From Bacteroidales bacterium (GTDB lineage Bacteria; Bacteroidota; Bacteroidia; Bacteroidales; VadinHA17): a DNA stretch of 52,634 nucleotides. Position 1 is the stretch's first letter. Every line of letters starts with the position of its first letter. A program made the translations under genes and the position numbers. The notes below the pieces were generated by a model, which ran no database searches, was not told the origin of the DNA, and saw nothing but the letters and a program-made list of their open reading frames with translations. Location: NCBI GenBank assembly GCA_021157415.1, contig JAGGWN010000033.1, forward strand, positions 1 through 52,634, given 5' to 3'. This document shows positions 1 through 8,800 of this stretch, piece by piece.

Positions 1-340
1 CAAATATCTCATGATAATCGGCCGCACTCTCCATCACGGCCAGCAGACTTCCATTTTTCACATTCTGGGTATCCCTGACCGGTAACGCAACAATTTTTCC
101 ATCCACTCTGGCATTCATAGCCAAAGGGGGGTTCCGGGTAGTGATCACAACAGGGGCAAGCACCTTATTGGGATAGGTAAAAAAAGCACTGCCCGCTATA
201 AACATCACGATCAATCCGAAAAATACCGTAGTCCCATAACGAACAAGCCACCCCGGTGGTTGACCGATAATATCCTCTATTTCCTCACTGACCAGTTCAT
301 TGCGGTGATTAAAATAATTATTTTCTTCAGGCATATCCAT
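1..340 (-). CDS. HlyD-family secretion adaptor, N-terminal part (cut by window edge)
   Basis: Reading leftward from the ATG at 340, the frame is open to the window edge (113 residues). A charged cytoplasmic N-terminus is followed by one hydrophobic segment at about residues 36-55 and then a beta-rich stretch (NARVDGKIVALPV ... NVKNGSLLAVMES) that reads like the lipoyl/biotinyl half-motif of periplasmic adaptor proteins. It starts 17 bases after the stop of the C39 ABC transporter, so the two are almost certainly co-transcribed. Adaptors of this family link an inner-membrane peptide exporter to an outer-membrane TolC channel. An upstream ATG at 354 is out of frame, which fixes the start. The C-terminal half and any TolC gene lie outside the window. 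The family call is by motif and context only. Confidence 0.8.
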   Translation of the reverse strand, partial: MDMPEENNYFNHRNELVSEEIEDIIGQPPGWLVRYGTTVFFGLIVMFIAGSAFFTYPNKVLAPVVITTRNPPLAMNARVDGKIVALPVRDTQNVKNGSLLAVMESAADYHEIF

Positions 341-357
341 TCTGATTCCGATAACAT

Positions 358-2547
358 TTACATACCCAGCTCCAATTGGTTCTTCACCAGGTTATAATAA
401 TATTTTCTCATTGTAATTAACTGGCTGTGCGTACCGCGTTCCATAATTTTCCCTCCGTCGAGCACAATGATCTGACCTGCATTCTTCACCGTACTCAGGC
501 GATGAGCCACAACCACCACGGTACGACCCTGAAAGAAAGCATCCAGGTTATTCATAATCACTTTCTCATTATTGGCATCCAGGGCATTGGTGGCTTCGTC
601 AAAGAACAAAAAGGAGGGGTCCTTATAAACGGCCCGGGCAATGAGTATCCGTTGTTTCTGACCGGCACTCAAACCATGTCCCGAAGCCCCGATTATTGTG
701 TTCAGTCCCAAAGGCAATGTACTTAAAATATCTTGCAGATTAGCTATTTCAATGGCACGATACAGTTTTTTCATATCAATCTCTTCTTCGCCGGGGGCAA
801 TATTTCGGGCGATTGTATCTGAAAAAACAAATCCGTCCTGCATCACAACACCACATACGGATCGCCAAAAGCGGGTATGAAAGGCATGCAAAGGGATGTC
901 CCCGACCCTGATCTCTCCTTTCACGGGTTTGTAAAAACCCAACAATAACTTTATAAGTGTTGTCTTTCCGCTGCCACTCACCCCGACAACAGCTGTTACC
1001 TGCGATTCGGGTATCTCCAGACTTATGTTCTCCAGTACAAAAGGGGAATGCGGACCCTCATACTGAAAGGACACCTCATTGACGGCAATATGGTGCGTCG
1101 CCGGAAGTTCATGCAATTTATTTTCGTCTTCTTTTTCTTCATCCTCCATCGCCTGCATCTCACCGAGTCGTTCCAGGCTGATACGGGCATCCTGGGTCCT
1201 TTGAAAGAAACCGATCATCTGGTCCAAAGGGCCGTTCAATTGACCGATAATATACTGCACCGCCAGCATCATCCCCAGGGTCATATCTCCTTTGATCACC
1301 GAGGTAGCCGCCACGACGGTAATCAGAATATTTTTCAACTCATTTATAAAAGTCGCTCCTGCCTGTTGGTACTGACTCAAAGCAAGTGATTTCACTTTGA
1401 TACGAAACAAATTGGCCTGTACGTGCTCCCATTCCCAACGTTTCTGTTTTTCTATGTTATTCAGTTTTATCTCCTGCATACTCGAGAACAGTTGTATCAA
1501 CACACTCTGGTTCTCGGCATTCTTTCTGAACTTTCGGTTGTCCAGTTCCCTCCTCCTATTCATAAACACCTGAACCCATAACACATACAAAACGCTGCCC
1601 CCGAAAAACAACCAGAAAATAGTCATATTATAGATTAGAAGCACGATCCCAAAGATCAGAAAATTCAGGACAGAAAAGAGAATATTCAGGGAAGAAACTG
1701 TCAGGAAATATTCAATCCTTTTCTGGTCGTTGATCCTTTGCATCAGGTCCCCGATCACTTTAGAATCAAAGAAGGCTATCGGCAATCGCATCAGCTTCAT
1801 CAAAAAATCCGCGATCAGGGAGATATTCATTCTTGTACCCAGATGCAGTAAGATCCAACCCCGGATAAAATCCACGACCATACGTCCCAAAAACAAGAAC
1901 AATTCCGCCAGCAAGACCAGGTAGATAAAACCGATATCCTGATTGTTAATACCAAAATCTACGATCTGTTGAGTTAACAGGGGAAAAATCAATTGTATCA
2001 GGCTACCGGCCAATAGTGCCAGCAATACCTGCACTACCAGCTGCTTATAGGGACGGATATAGGAAAACAAAAAAGAAAGTTTTGTTTTATTCGGTTTTTC
2101 CCCTTCGTAGTTATAAAAATCGGGGGTGGTTTCCAACAACATGGCAATTCCTTTCTCCTCGCCATTTTCCCTGTCACTCACCCATCCTTTCCGGAACTCA
2201 TCATGGGTATATTTTCTCAGTCCATATGCCGGATCGGAAACATAAATGAATTTTTTAGAGGTTTTATACACTACGATAAAATGGCGTTGCGCCCAATGCA
2301 CGATGCAGGGCAAAGGGACTTCTTCTGTCAGTTTCCGGAAGGGAATCTTAACGCCGAGGGATTTAAAACCAATCGACTCGGCCGCATCGCTAAGACCCAG
2401 CAGGGAAACACCCTCCCTGCCGATATAGCTCCGTTCACGCAATGTCTGCAGACGATAGGTGCGGCCATAATGTTTAGCGATCATAAGCAAGCAGGCAGGA
2501 CCACAATCCTTAATATCCATTTGCTTGAAAAAGGGAAATCCTGCCAT
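358..2547 (-). CDS. C39-peptidase-containing ABC peptide exporter (bacteriocin/ComA type)
   Basis: At 729 residues this has the full length of the peptidase-containing exporter family. The N-terminal C39 cysteine peptidase is intact by eye: Cys15 in DIKDCGPACL, His89 in HWAQRHF and Asp105 in VSDPAYG. A six-helix transmembrane domain occupies roughly residues 160-460. The nucleotide-binding domain has Walker A GVSGSGKTT (522-530), signature LSAGQ (626-630), Walker B FLFFDE (646-651) and the switch His682. Proteins of this family cut the leader after a Gly-Gly pair and export the mature peptide. An HlyD adaptor follows 17 bases downstream, and a double-glycine peptide is encoded 2.7 kb upstream on the same strand (5303-5467), which is a natural candidate substrate. 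The catalytic residues are seen directly; the substrate pairing is inference. Confidence 0.95.
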   Translation of the reverse strand: MAGFPFFKQMDIKDCGPACLLMIAKHYGRTYRLQTLRERSYIGREGVSLLGLSDAAESIGFKSLGVKIPFRKLTEEVPLPCIVHWAQRHFIVVYKTSKKFIYVSDPAYGLRKYTHDEFRKGWVSDRENGEEKGIAMLLETTPDFYNYEGEKPNKTKLSFLFSYIRPYKQLVVQVLLALLAGSLIQLIFPLLTQQIVDFGINNQDIGFIYLVLLAELFLFLGRMVVDFIRGWILLHLGTRMNISLIADFLMKLMRLPIAFFDSKVIGDLMQRINDQKRIEYFLTVSSLNILFSVLNFLIFGIVLLIYNMTIFWLFFGGSVLYVLWVQVFMNRRRELDNRKFRKNAENQSVLIQLFSSMQEIKLNNIEKQKRWEWEHVQANLFRIKVKSLALSQYQQAGATFINELKNILITVVAATSVIKGDMTLGMMLAVQYIIGQLNGPLDQMIGFFQRTQDARISLERLGEMQAMEDEEKEDENKLHELPATHHIAVNEVSFQYEGPHSPFVLENISLEIPESQVTAVVGVSGSGKTTLIKLLLGFYKPVKGEIRVGDIPLHAFHTRFWRSVCGVVMQDGFVFSDTIARNIAPGEEEIDMKKLYRAIEIANLQDILSTLPLGLNTIIGASGHGLSAGQKQRILIARAVYKDPSFLFFDEATNALDANNEKVIMNNLDAFFQGRTVVVVAHRLSTVKNAGQIIVLDGGKIMERGTHSQLITMRKYYYNLVKNQLELGM

Positions 2548-2663
2548 CCGCCCGATTTATGATTCAATGGAACACAAATATTACAATTTTATTTGGGATT
2601 TTTTACAATTCGACAGATAAACCCCACCAAAAGTCGGATCATAAAGTTATCGGATAGGGTTAT

Positions 2664-3050
2664 CTAAAGATAATGCAACTGCCGGTCTTTCAACCAAAAT
2701 CCTATGGTTCTATGAACAATACGCGGATTTTTCAGTATCTCCGATTCGCGAAACCGCAAGACGACAATACCCATTTGTTCCATCTCCATCTGGCTCTCCG
2801 GATCAACCGAGGAAGCCGGGGTGAAGAACTCTTCATCCCTGTCAACCACGATGGCAAATCTGTACAACTCGCAATAAAAATCTATTGTGACAGGACCAAG
2901 CTTTTTGTTCCTGTCAAAACGGTATTCATTGAGCGTTTCCGAGTGCAACAGTTTCCACACCTTGTCCTTTACCGTTGTGCTCTCATGATCATGCAATATT
3001 GTTATTTTCCGCTCATTTACATGTTGTTCCTGTCCTCTGTCATTCATCAT
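2664..3050 (-). CDS. DUF559-like (PD-(D/E)xK-fold) small protein, possibly inactive
   Basis: This is about 128 residues from either of two adjacent ATGs (3050 or 3047); a GTG at 3068 is possible but less likely. The middle and C-terminus resemble DUF559, a Vsr-related nuclease fold: EYRFDRNKKLGPVTIDFYC, then FAIVVDRDEE, then MGIVVLRFRESEIL. In the family the second block normally reads close to LAIEIDG followed by His; here the Glu is Val and the Gly-x-x-His part is missing, so catalytic activity is doubtful. It lies between the degenerate kinase and the C39 exporter on the same strand, with a 116-base gap to the exporter. Its role in this locus is unknown. The similarity is judged by eye. 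Confidence 0.65.
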   Translation of the reverse strand: MMNDRGQEQHVNERKITILHDHESTTVKDKVWKLLHSETLNEYRFDRNKKLGPVTIDFYCELYRFAIVVDRDEEFFTPASSVDPESQMEMEQMGIVVLRFRESEILKNPRIVHRTIGFWLKDRQLHYL

Positions 3051-3091
3051 ATTAAGTATTACACACACAACAAAATCGTCTTCTATATATA

Positions 3092-3940
3092 TTATTTATT
3101 TTTGTCTTGCCGGGAAATTATTTCATGACCGGCAGGATTCTCCACAGAACCAATACGAAATTCCAACGGCAAATCCAGATACACGGTATTCCCTTTTCCA
3201 CCAGGATGTTCCACAACCTTAACCGTTCCTTTCATTAACTCAACAAGCAAACGTACAATGGTCAGGTTAATATCGGGGTTTCTTGAAATAACTTCAGGGT
3301 CTCCTTTCCCCTCAAGCATTTTCCGTACATACTCCGTACGAAACTGCTCTGCCGAATCAGAAACAAAAATCCGGATCTTGGCATCATTCAGGATTTCATA
3401 CCCGAACACAATACTTCCGCTCCGGGTCCCTCTCAGAGCATTCATCATCAGCAGGGTCACCAGTTGTTTTAATCTTTTTCTATCGGAGGTAACCAAGACC
3501 TTGTTATTCTCCTTTTTCTTCTTCAAAAGCAGCACCACACTGTACTTTTCCTGCAGATGTTTTTCCGTTGAAAAAACGGTATATAGTTCATCAAATAAAC
3601 CATCCAGTTGAATATCCTTTTCTTCCACCAATTCCAGCTGCTCTGCGGTTAACAGGGAATAATCCAGCAGGTTTTCAATGCTGGAAATAAGCGAACTCGT
3701 GCTGTTGGTCATATATTTTACGTAAAGTTTACGTTTTACATCATCCAGATGATTGTTGCTTAACAGATTGGCAAAACCGATAATGGAGTTCAGGGGTGTT
3801 CTTATTTCATGATTTACCCTGGATATGAAAGTGCGTTTAATTTTTTTATTCGCTTCTTTTTCCCTTCGGATATATTCTTCCAATACTTTGACTCTTTCAA
3901 TCAACTCCTCCCGGTTTAACTCTTCTGTCTTTTTCTTCAT
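3092..3940 (-). CDS. Soluble histidine-kinase-like protein with degenerate ATPase domain
   Basis: This is a 282-residue protein without a signal peptide or membrane segment. The first 40 residues are a charged coiled coil. An H-box follows, with His44 in RVNHEIRTPLN, and a standard four-helix dimerisation region. The C-terminal half has the layout of a HATPase_c domain: an N-box-like QLVTLLMMNALRG and a distant G2-like end (NPDINLTIVRLLVELMKG). The G1 motif that should read DxGxG is DSAEQF, and no GTGLGL loop is visible. ATP binding is therefore questionable and it may act as a phosphotransfer hub or pseudokinase. It lies 53 bases after the TPR membrane protein and 41 bases before the DUF559-like gene, as part of a leftward run of genes. 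Confidence 0.8.
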   Translation of the reverse strand: MKKKTEELNREELIERVKVLEEYIRREKEANKKIKRTFISRVNHEIRTPLNSIIGFANLLSNNHLDDVKRKLYVKYMTNSTSSLISSIENLLDYSLLTAEQLELVEEKDIQLDGLFDELYTVFSTEKHLQEKYSVVLLLKKKKENNKVLVTSDRKRLKQLVTLLMMNALRGTRSGSIVFGYEILNDAKIRIFVSDSAEQFRTEYVRKMLEGKGDPEVISRNPDINLTIVRLLVELMKGTVKVVEHPGGKGNTVYLDLPLEFRIGSVENPAGHEIISRQDKNK

Positions 3941-3993
3941 ACTGTTTCTCTTTCGTTATTATGAATGATCTTTCCCTCTTTTTCTTTATGATT

Positions 3994-4761
3994 TTATGAT
4001 TTTAATTTTTTCAATATTTTTTCGGCTTTCTTGCTGTAATAGCCCTGCTCTTCCACAATTTTACGATAAAGTTGTATTGCTTTTTCATCCTGGTGCGTCA
4101 TCAGGAAACAAAATCCCAGGTACCATTGTGCCTGTTGAACATACAGGTTATCCCGGTGTTTGATAATTCTTCTGAACGAACTATCGGCTTGTTTATAGTG
4201 TTTGGTCTCAAAATTGGACAGTCCGCTCATCAGGTTGGCATCCATGCGGGTATTATCTTCTTTCAATACCTGTTCAAACAAACGAATGGCCTCGGAATAC
4301 TCTTTATTATTGTACTTTTCCACAGCCTGACGGAAGGTGGCATCCACCGTGCCTTCAGCACTACGGTAATTTACAGGCACCTCATAGGGCCGGTAATACT
4401 TTTTTACTATCAATTGGCTTACCGGGAGATCAGCGGTTTGCTGTCTGAGCAGCATTCCTATGCCCAGGAAAACCAGCAAGGCAGCAGCTATGCCTGTCCA
4501 ACGATATACAGGCCGAAGACGTTTAACCGGTTGTTTTTTCGTTTTATACGCATCATAAGCCTCATCCAGCGTTGCAGCAAAATCAAGCGCTTCCCTGTCG
4601 AGGATTACCTCATCGATTTCTTTTTGGATATCCAGATATTCCGTCAATTCCGGATCTTCCTTCAGGCAGCGTTCAAAATCCGCCTGTTCCTCAGCAGACA
4701 TATCCCCATGCAGATATTTGTCTGCCAAATTAATTTTGCGATTTAAATGTTCTTTTTTCAT
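3994..4761 (-). CDS. Membrane TPR protein with anti-sigma-like N-terminus
   Basis: This 255-residue protein has three parts. Residues 1-75 are acidic and helical (DKYLHGDMSAEEQADFERCL), like the cytoplasmic region of Bacteroidota anti-sigma and FecR-like proteins that bind ECF sigma factors. One membrane helix lies at about residues 88-105 (WTGIAAALLVFLGIGMLL). The remainder carries two or three tetratricopeptide repeats (YNNKEYSEAIRLFEQVLKED, HYKQADSSFRRIIKH, DEKAIQLYRKIVEE) and would face the periplasm. An ECF sigma factor gene (8958-9539) and an exported TPR-CHAT protease are close by, so regulation of that sigma factor is a reasonable inference. A conserved zinc-finger anti-sigma motif is absent. 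Confidence 0.75.
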   Translation of the reverse strand: MKKEHLNRKINLADKYLHGDMSAEEQADFERCLKEDPELTEYLDIQKEIDEVILDREALDFAATLDEAYDAYKTKKQPVKRLRPVYRWTGIAAALLVFLGIGMLLRQQTADLPVSQLIVKKYYRPYEVPVNYRSAEGTVDATFRQAVEKYNNKEYSEAIRLFEQVLKEDNTRMDANLMSGLSNFETKHYKQADSSFRRIIKHRDNLYVQQAQWYLGFCFLMTHQDEKAIQLYRKIVEEQGYYSKKAEKILKKLKS

Positions 4762-4973
4762 TTTATCTGTATTTTATCAAGTTTTGCATAGCTAAAATCT
4801 TCACAATGCAACATCATACAACATGCCCGTTACACTCGTTATTCCTCAAACCCATATACTAATTGCCATTGCATACGTTCCTGTCTGTCAGGACACAGAT
4901 GCATCCAAACCCGGAACGATAGACAACTACCATCCGCATACCTATCCGTCAAATACCTCCGGAAAGACACATT

Positions 4974-5007
4974 ACATCTTCAATTTCGATACATCTTCAA
5001 TTTCGAT
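4974..5007. repeat. 17-bp perfect tandem duplication
   Basis: The unit ACATCTTCAATTTCGAT occurs twice head to tail (4974-4990 and 4991-5007) with no mismatch. It lies in non-coding sequence. A replication-slippage origin is likely; no function is evident. Confidence 0.9.
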
Positions 5008-5218
5008 GCAACATACCTCTCCGTGCCTTAAGCCGACACCCTCCTCATCCGTGATGAAAAGGGTACGCACTTTTGCATAATTTTACCACAGCATCTGCCG
5101 GCTCCATGACAGGAACCCCAACGCTCCAGAAAAAAATCTATGAGTCGAGTCTAACAAGGTGGATGGTCGTCAAAATCGCAGCAGAGAGAATTTTGCATCT
5201 GCAATTAGCTTGTTGTTA

Positions 5219-5285
5219 ATGAGGATTTGAAAATTCCTGACAACGAAGAGTTTGGCAACAATGACCCTGTTTAGACCGGACTCAT
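5219..5285 (+). repeat. Dispersed 67-bp repeat, copy 1
   Basis: This segment aligns without gaps to 49701-49767, with 54 of 67 positions identical by manual count. The best-preserved parts are ATGAGGATT at the left end, AGAGTTTGGC in the middle and AGACCGGACTCAT at the right end. Both copies have the same orientation and both are next to gene-poor sequence. Read on the minus strand, both copies keep one open frame with similar residues (ESGL, VAKLF, NF, IL), so it could be a remnant of a coding or mobile element. Confidence 0.8.
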
Positions 5286-5302
5286 CAATTATTTTTCTTT
5301 TT

Positions 5303-5467
5303 TTATTCTTCTCCTCCTCCGGGGGGTGGTGGCGGCGGTTCTTCCGGCCAGGTCGGATCCAGAACAGGCTCTGTTCCTCCCCCGTCAGGCGGATCACCTC
5401 CGCCGCGTACAAAAAACAACATCGTCTCATCCAGACGGTCTTCGGTAAAACTTTCAAGCTTTTTCAT
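5303..5467 (-). CDS. Double-glycine leader peptide, candidate substrate of the C39 exporter
   Basis: This is a 54-residue ORF. The ATG at 5467 is preferred over one at 5497 because AGGT lies a few bases upstream and the leader then begins MKKLESF, typical of Bacteroidota leader peptides. The leader ends LDETMLFFVRGG. Counting back from the Gly-Gly pair gives Val at -4, Leu at -7 and Leu at -12, which is the pattern expected for C39 peptidase substrates. The mature part, about 31 residues after Gly23, has no cysteine and is built of Pro, Gly, Asp and Glu, with a run of six prolines and three Gly-Gly-Gly blocks (one spanning the cleavage site). It is divergent from the CHAT gene and on the same strand as the exporter. 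No known peptide family was recognised. Confidence 0.75.
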   Translation of the reverse strand: MKKLESFTEDRLDETMLFFVRGGGDPPDGGGTEPVLDPTWPEEPPPPPPGGGEE

Positions 5468-5801
5468 TTTCTTACCTATTTTAGTTGAACATTTCATTTT
5501 TTTATACCGGAAACTTCCCGGCCTTCATTTACTGTCTGTTTCCCCCTCCGGATTACTGAATTTTTTTTAAAGTTTTTTTTAAAAAAAAATTTCCATTTAT
5601 CATCATTCCGTACTTTACTCGCTATCTATCAACATCTTATAAAAATTAAAAAAAATTAAAAAAATTTCAAATTTAGTTAACATAATATTTAAATCCCTTT
5701 TGAAAGGACCCTGTTTCCATAATAAAAAGACGCCGTCATCAGCCGGAATATTCGGCACGGGATATTCTGACAAAGGGAAAAAACTTCGTACCTTTGTGTG
5801 G
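5468..5801. other. AT-rich divergent promoter region
   Basis: This region separates the leader-peptide gene (leftward) from the CHAT gene (rightward). It contains long A and T runs at 5560-5690, which suggest intrinsic curvature. A -7 box for the rightward gene lies at 5789-5796. It probably holds promoters for both genes. Confidence 0.55.
5766..5796 (+). promoter_or_regulatory. Candidate Bacteroidota promoter for the CHAT gene
   Basis: TACCTTTG at 5789-5796 is an exact TAnnTTTG -7 box. TCTG, one mismatch from TTTG, stands 19 bases upstream at 5766-5769, which is the usual spacing. Transcription would start near 5803, at or next to the GTG chosen as start, so the message may be leaderless or the true start may lie further in. 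Confidence 0.5.
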
Positions 5802-8800
5802 GTGGAAAGAGAACTACATAGAAGATCTGTACCGGGATTTTTTTTGGTATTGCTTGTTGCCTCCCTGGTAACAGAAAGTCTTCATGCCCGGGGAAAAAGC
5901 CCGGGAGTTCACGACACGGCCTTGGTGTATTTCAGACGGGCCGACTCTCTGGACCGGGCCGGACAGTGGCAAAAAACCATTCCCTTGTACCGGGCCGCCG
6001 AAATGCTCTATCAAAACGGGAAAGATACCGTGAATGCCTGGCAATGCCGCTACAAACGGATCATGGCATTCATCAACCTCCGTCTGTATGATTCCGTGGA
6101 AAAGGACATACATGCAGCCCGGTTATTATATGAAAAGGATACAAGCAAGCAAAATACCATTCATGCCGAATTATTATTTCTTCAGGGTTATTATGCTTAC
6201 AAAGCGGGCAAAACAGCACAAGCCATTTCTTTTCTCTCCCGATTATTACATGCCAAGGATTATCATTCAGTCTATGCAAACCGGTATCTGGCTTATTGTT
6301 ACTTTGAACTAGGGGATTTTCTCCCGGCCAGGGACAACATGCTACATGTGTTAACCCTGACAGAAAGCGACACGCTTCATCCGGTCCGGAAAGCTCTTGA
6401 TCTGCACTGGCTGTCCATTCTTTATACCTATTATCTCGGCAACCGGTCCAAGGGATTGCATTATCTGAACCTGGCCGGAGAACAATACCGCCGGGCCCAT
6501 GCTGCTCCGGAGACCTTCAGCAAGCTCTATAATGAAATGGGAACCATCTCCATGGAAAACGGAGATTACAGCCAGGCCCGGGATTATTACATCATGGCTG
6601 TAAACAATCTACCCTCCGCAAAGAAAAACACGCTCACACTTGCAAGAATTTACAATAACCTGGGGATCGTGAATCACAAAATGGGCCGGTACCACCAGGC
6701 AGAAACCTATCTTTCACAAAGTCTGACTGTCAAAAAACAAATCAATAATGGAGAACTATATGCCACTTATATCAACCTGGGAAATCTGTATCTTGACTGG
6801 AACAAAACGGAAAAAGCCAATGATTCTTTCAGAAAATCCATTGAAAATATTAAACAACAATACGGAAAAGATAACTGGCGCCTGGCCGATCTCTATCAGA
6901 ATTACGGGTGGGCACTTATCCATGAGTACCGTCTTGCAGAGGGCCGGAGCTATCTGGTAAAAGCCTTAAAACTGTATCAGAGGAAATACGGGGAAAGACA
7001 TCCGAAAACCGCCCGGTGTTATCTGAAATTAGAAGGATATTACTGGAAAAAGGAACTTCCGGACTCTGCCCTGTTTTACATACAAAAGTCCATGATCGCC
7101 AACTCGCCCCACTTCAATTCCAAAAACATTTTCGAAAATCCCTCCCCGGATAAAGTTTTTTCCAGGGAAATTTTCTTATCATCTTTAAAAGACAAAGCGA
7201 ACAGGCTGGAAGCAATGTACGAGAGGGATCAGGATCTTAAATACCTGCAGGCTGCTTTGCAATCGCAGCAGGAGGCCGTAGATCTTGTGAAAAGGATCAG
7301 ACAACTCATTCGCAGCACACAGAGCAGGTTATTGATAGCCGCACACGAGGAAGACACTTATCAGAATGCATTTTTGCTTGCTGTCAGATTGTACCGGGTC
7401 ACCGGCAGGACAGAATATCTGTACAGGGCTTTCGGATTCTCGGAAGAGAGCCGGGCCTCCGACCTTCTTTCGGCGATACGCACCACCCGGGCCATCACCT
7501 ATGCCGGTATCCCCGGTACCCTGCTCAGCACCGAGAATGACCTTACGGAAGAACTCGGTGCCTATGAAGAGCTGCTTTACAAAGAAAGAAACAAAGTAGA
7601 TCCGGATCCCAAAAAGATCAGAACCTATGAAACCAGGGCATTCCGGCTGCGGGTACAAAAAGACTCTCTGATCCGGGATATGGAAAAAAAATACCCGAGA
7701 TACTACCGGTTGAAATATGATATCTCCTCCATCCCTGTAGGGTCGGCCATGAAGCAATTGAAAAACGATCAGGCCATTCTGGAGTACGAGATCATCCGTA
7801 ACCGGATATATATTTTCTGTCTGACAAAGAACAAATTACATCTGATCATGCATGATGCCGACCCCGACCTGGATGGGTACATCGGCATCTTCTGGAAAGA
7901 GCTGCAGCAAAGACAGTTCAACAAAAACGCGGCGACCAATTTCTTTGATCTCACATATTCATCTTACAACCTGTATCAAAACCTGATCAGCCCGGTTGAT
8001 TCGTTAATCCGAGGAAAGAGTCTGATCATTGTCCCGGATGAAAAAGTGGCGGTGATTCCTTTTGGCGTACTGATCAGTCAGATAACCGAACAAAACATGC
8101 TTTCCTACCGGAAACTTCCTTATCTGATCTATCAACATCCCATCACCTACTCCTATTCCTCCACTTTATATTTTGAGCATTTACCCCGCCGAAGAAAATT
8201 TTTCAACCGTACCATTGCTTTCGCACCCGAGTACCCGAAACAGGGGTTAGATCTTCACCAGATTATGCAGGCAAGACAATCAGAGGGTTACCATCTCTAT
8301 CCCTTGCCTTTTGCCAGGAAAGAAGCCGAAGAAGTATGCCATTATACTTTGGGCCGGATGATTTCAGGGAAACAGGCCAGTGAACACTATTTCAAGAACC
8401 ATACTTCCCGGTATGACATCATTCACCTGGCCATGCATACCATCCTGGATAATCAACATCCGTTATACTCCAAGCTGGTTTTTACCCAACCTCCCGACTC
8501 TCTGGAAGATGGATTTCTGAACACTTATGAGATTTATACCTTGCAGTTCAGAACCAATCTGGTGGTTCTGAGCGCCTGTAACAGCGGCAGTGGCAAGCTC
8601 AGCAAAGGAGAAGGGATTATGAGCCTGGCACGCAGTTTCATGTATGCCGGAGGGTCCCGTCTTATCATGTCTCTGTGGGAAATCCAGGACCGTACCGGAG
8701 CCACTATTATGTCCCTGTTTTATAAGAATCTTGTACGGGGACTACCAATAGACCGGGCCCTGCAGAAAGCCAAGATCACGTATCTGGAATCTGCCGATCC

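Larger units (their letters stand above)
4762..5302. other. Gene-poor interval with two small repeats
   Basis: No convincing gene was found in these 541 bases. A 17-base unit is duplicated exactly in tandem at 4974-5007, and a 67-base element at 5219-5285 recurs at 49701-49767. Short open frames on both strands lack a start with a ribosome site and show no family resemblance. The interval may hold the 5' region of the leftward TPR/kinase genes or decayed sequence. Confidence 0.5.

Noticed and set aside
4950-5060. Possible decayed regulator domain on the minus strand
   Set aside because: A short stretch looked protein-like, but it is interrupted by stops and overlaps the tandem repeat; evidence too weak.
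4823-5080. An 85-residue plus-strand frame
   Set aside because: Low-complexity sequence caused partly by the tandem repeat, no signal peptide or family features.
5170-5457. A 95-residue minus-strand frame overlapping the leader peptide
   Set aside because: It overlaps the well-supported leader peptide in another frame and runs into the 67-bp repeat; no ribosome site.
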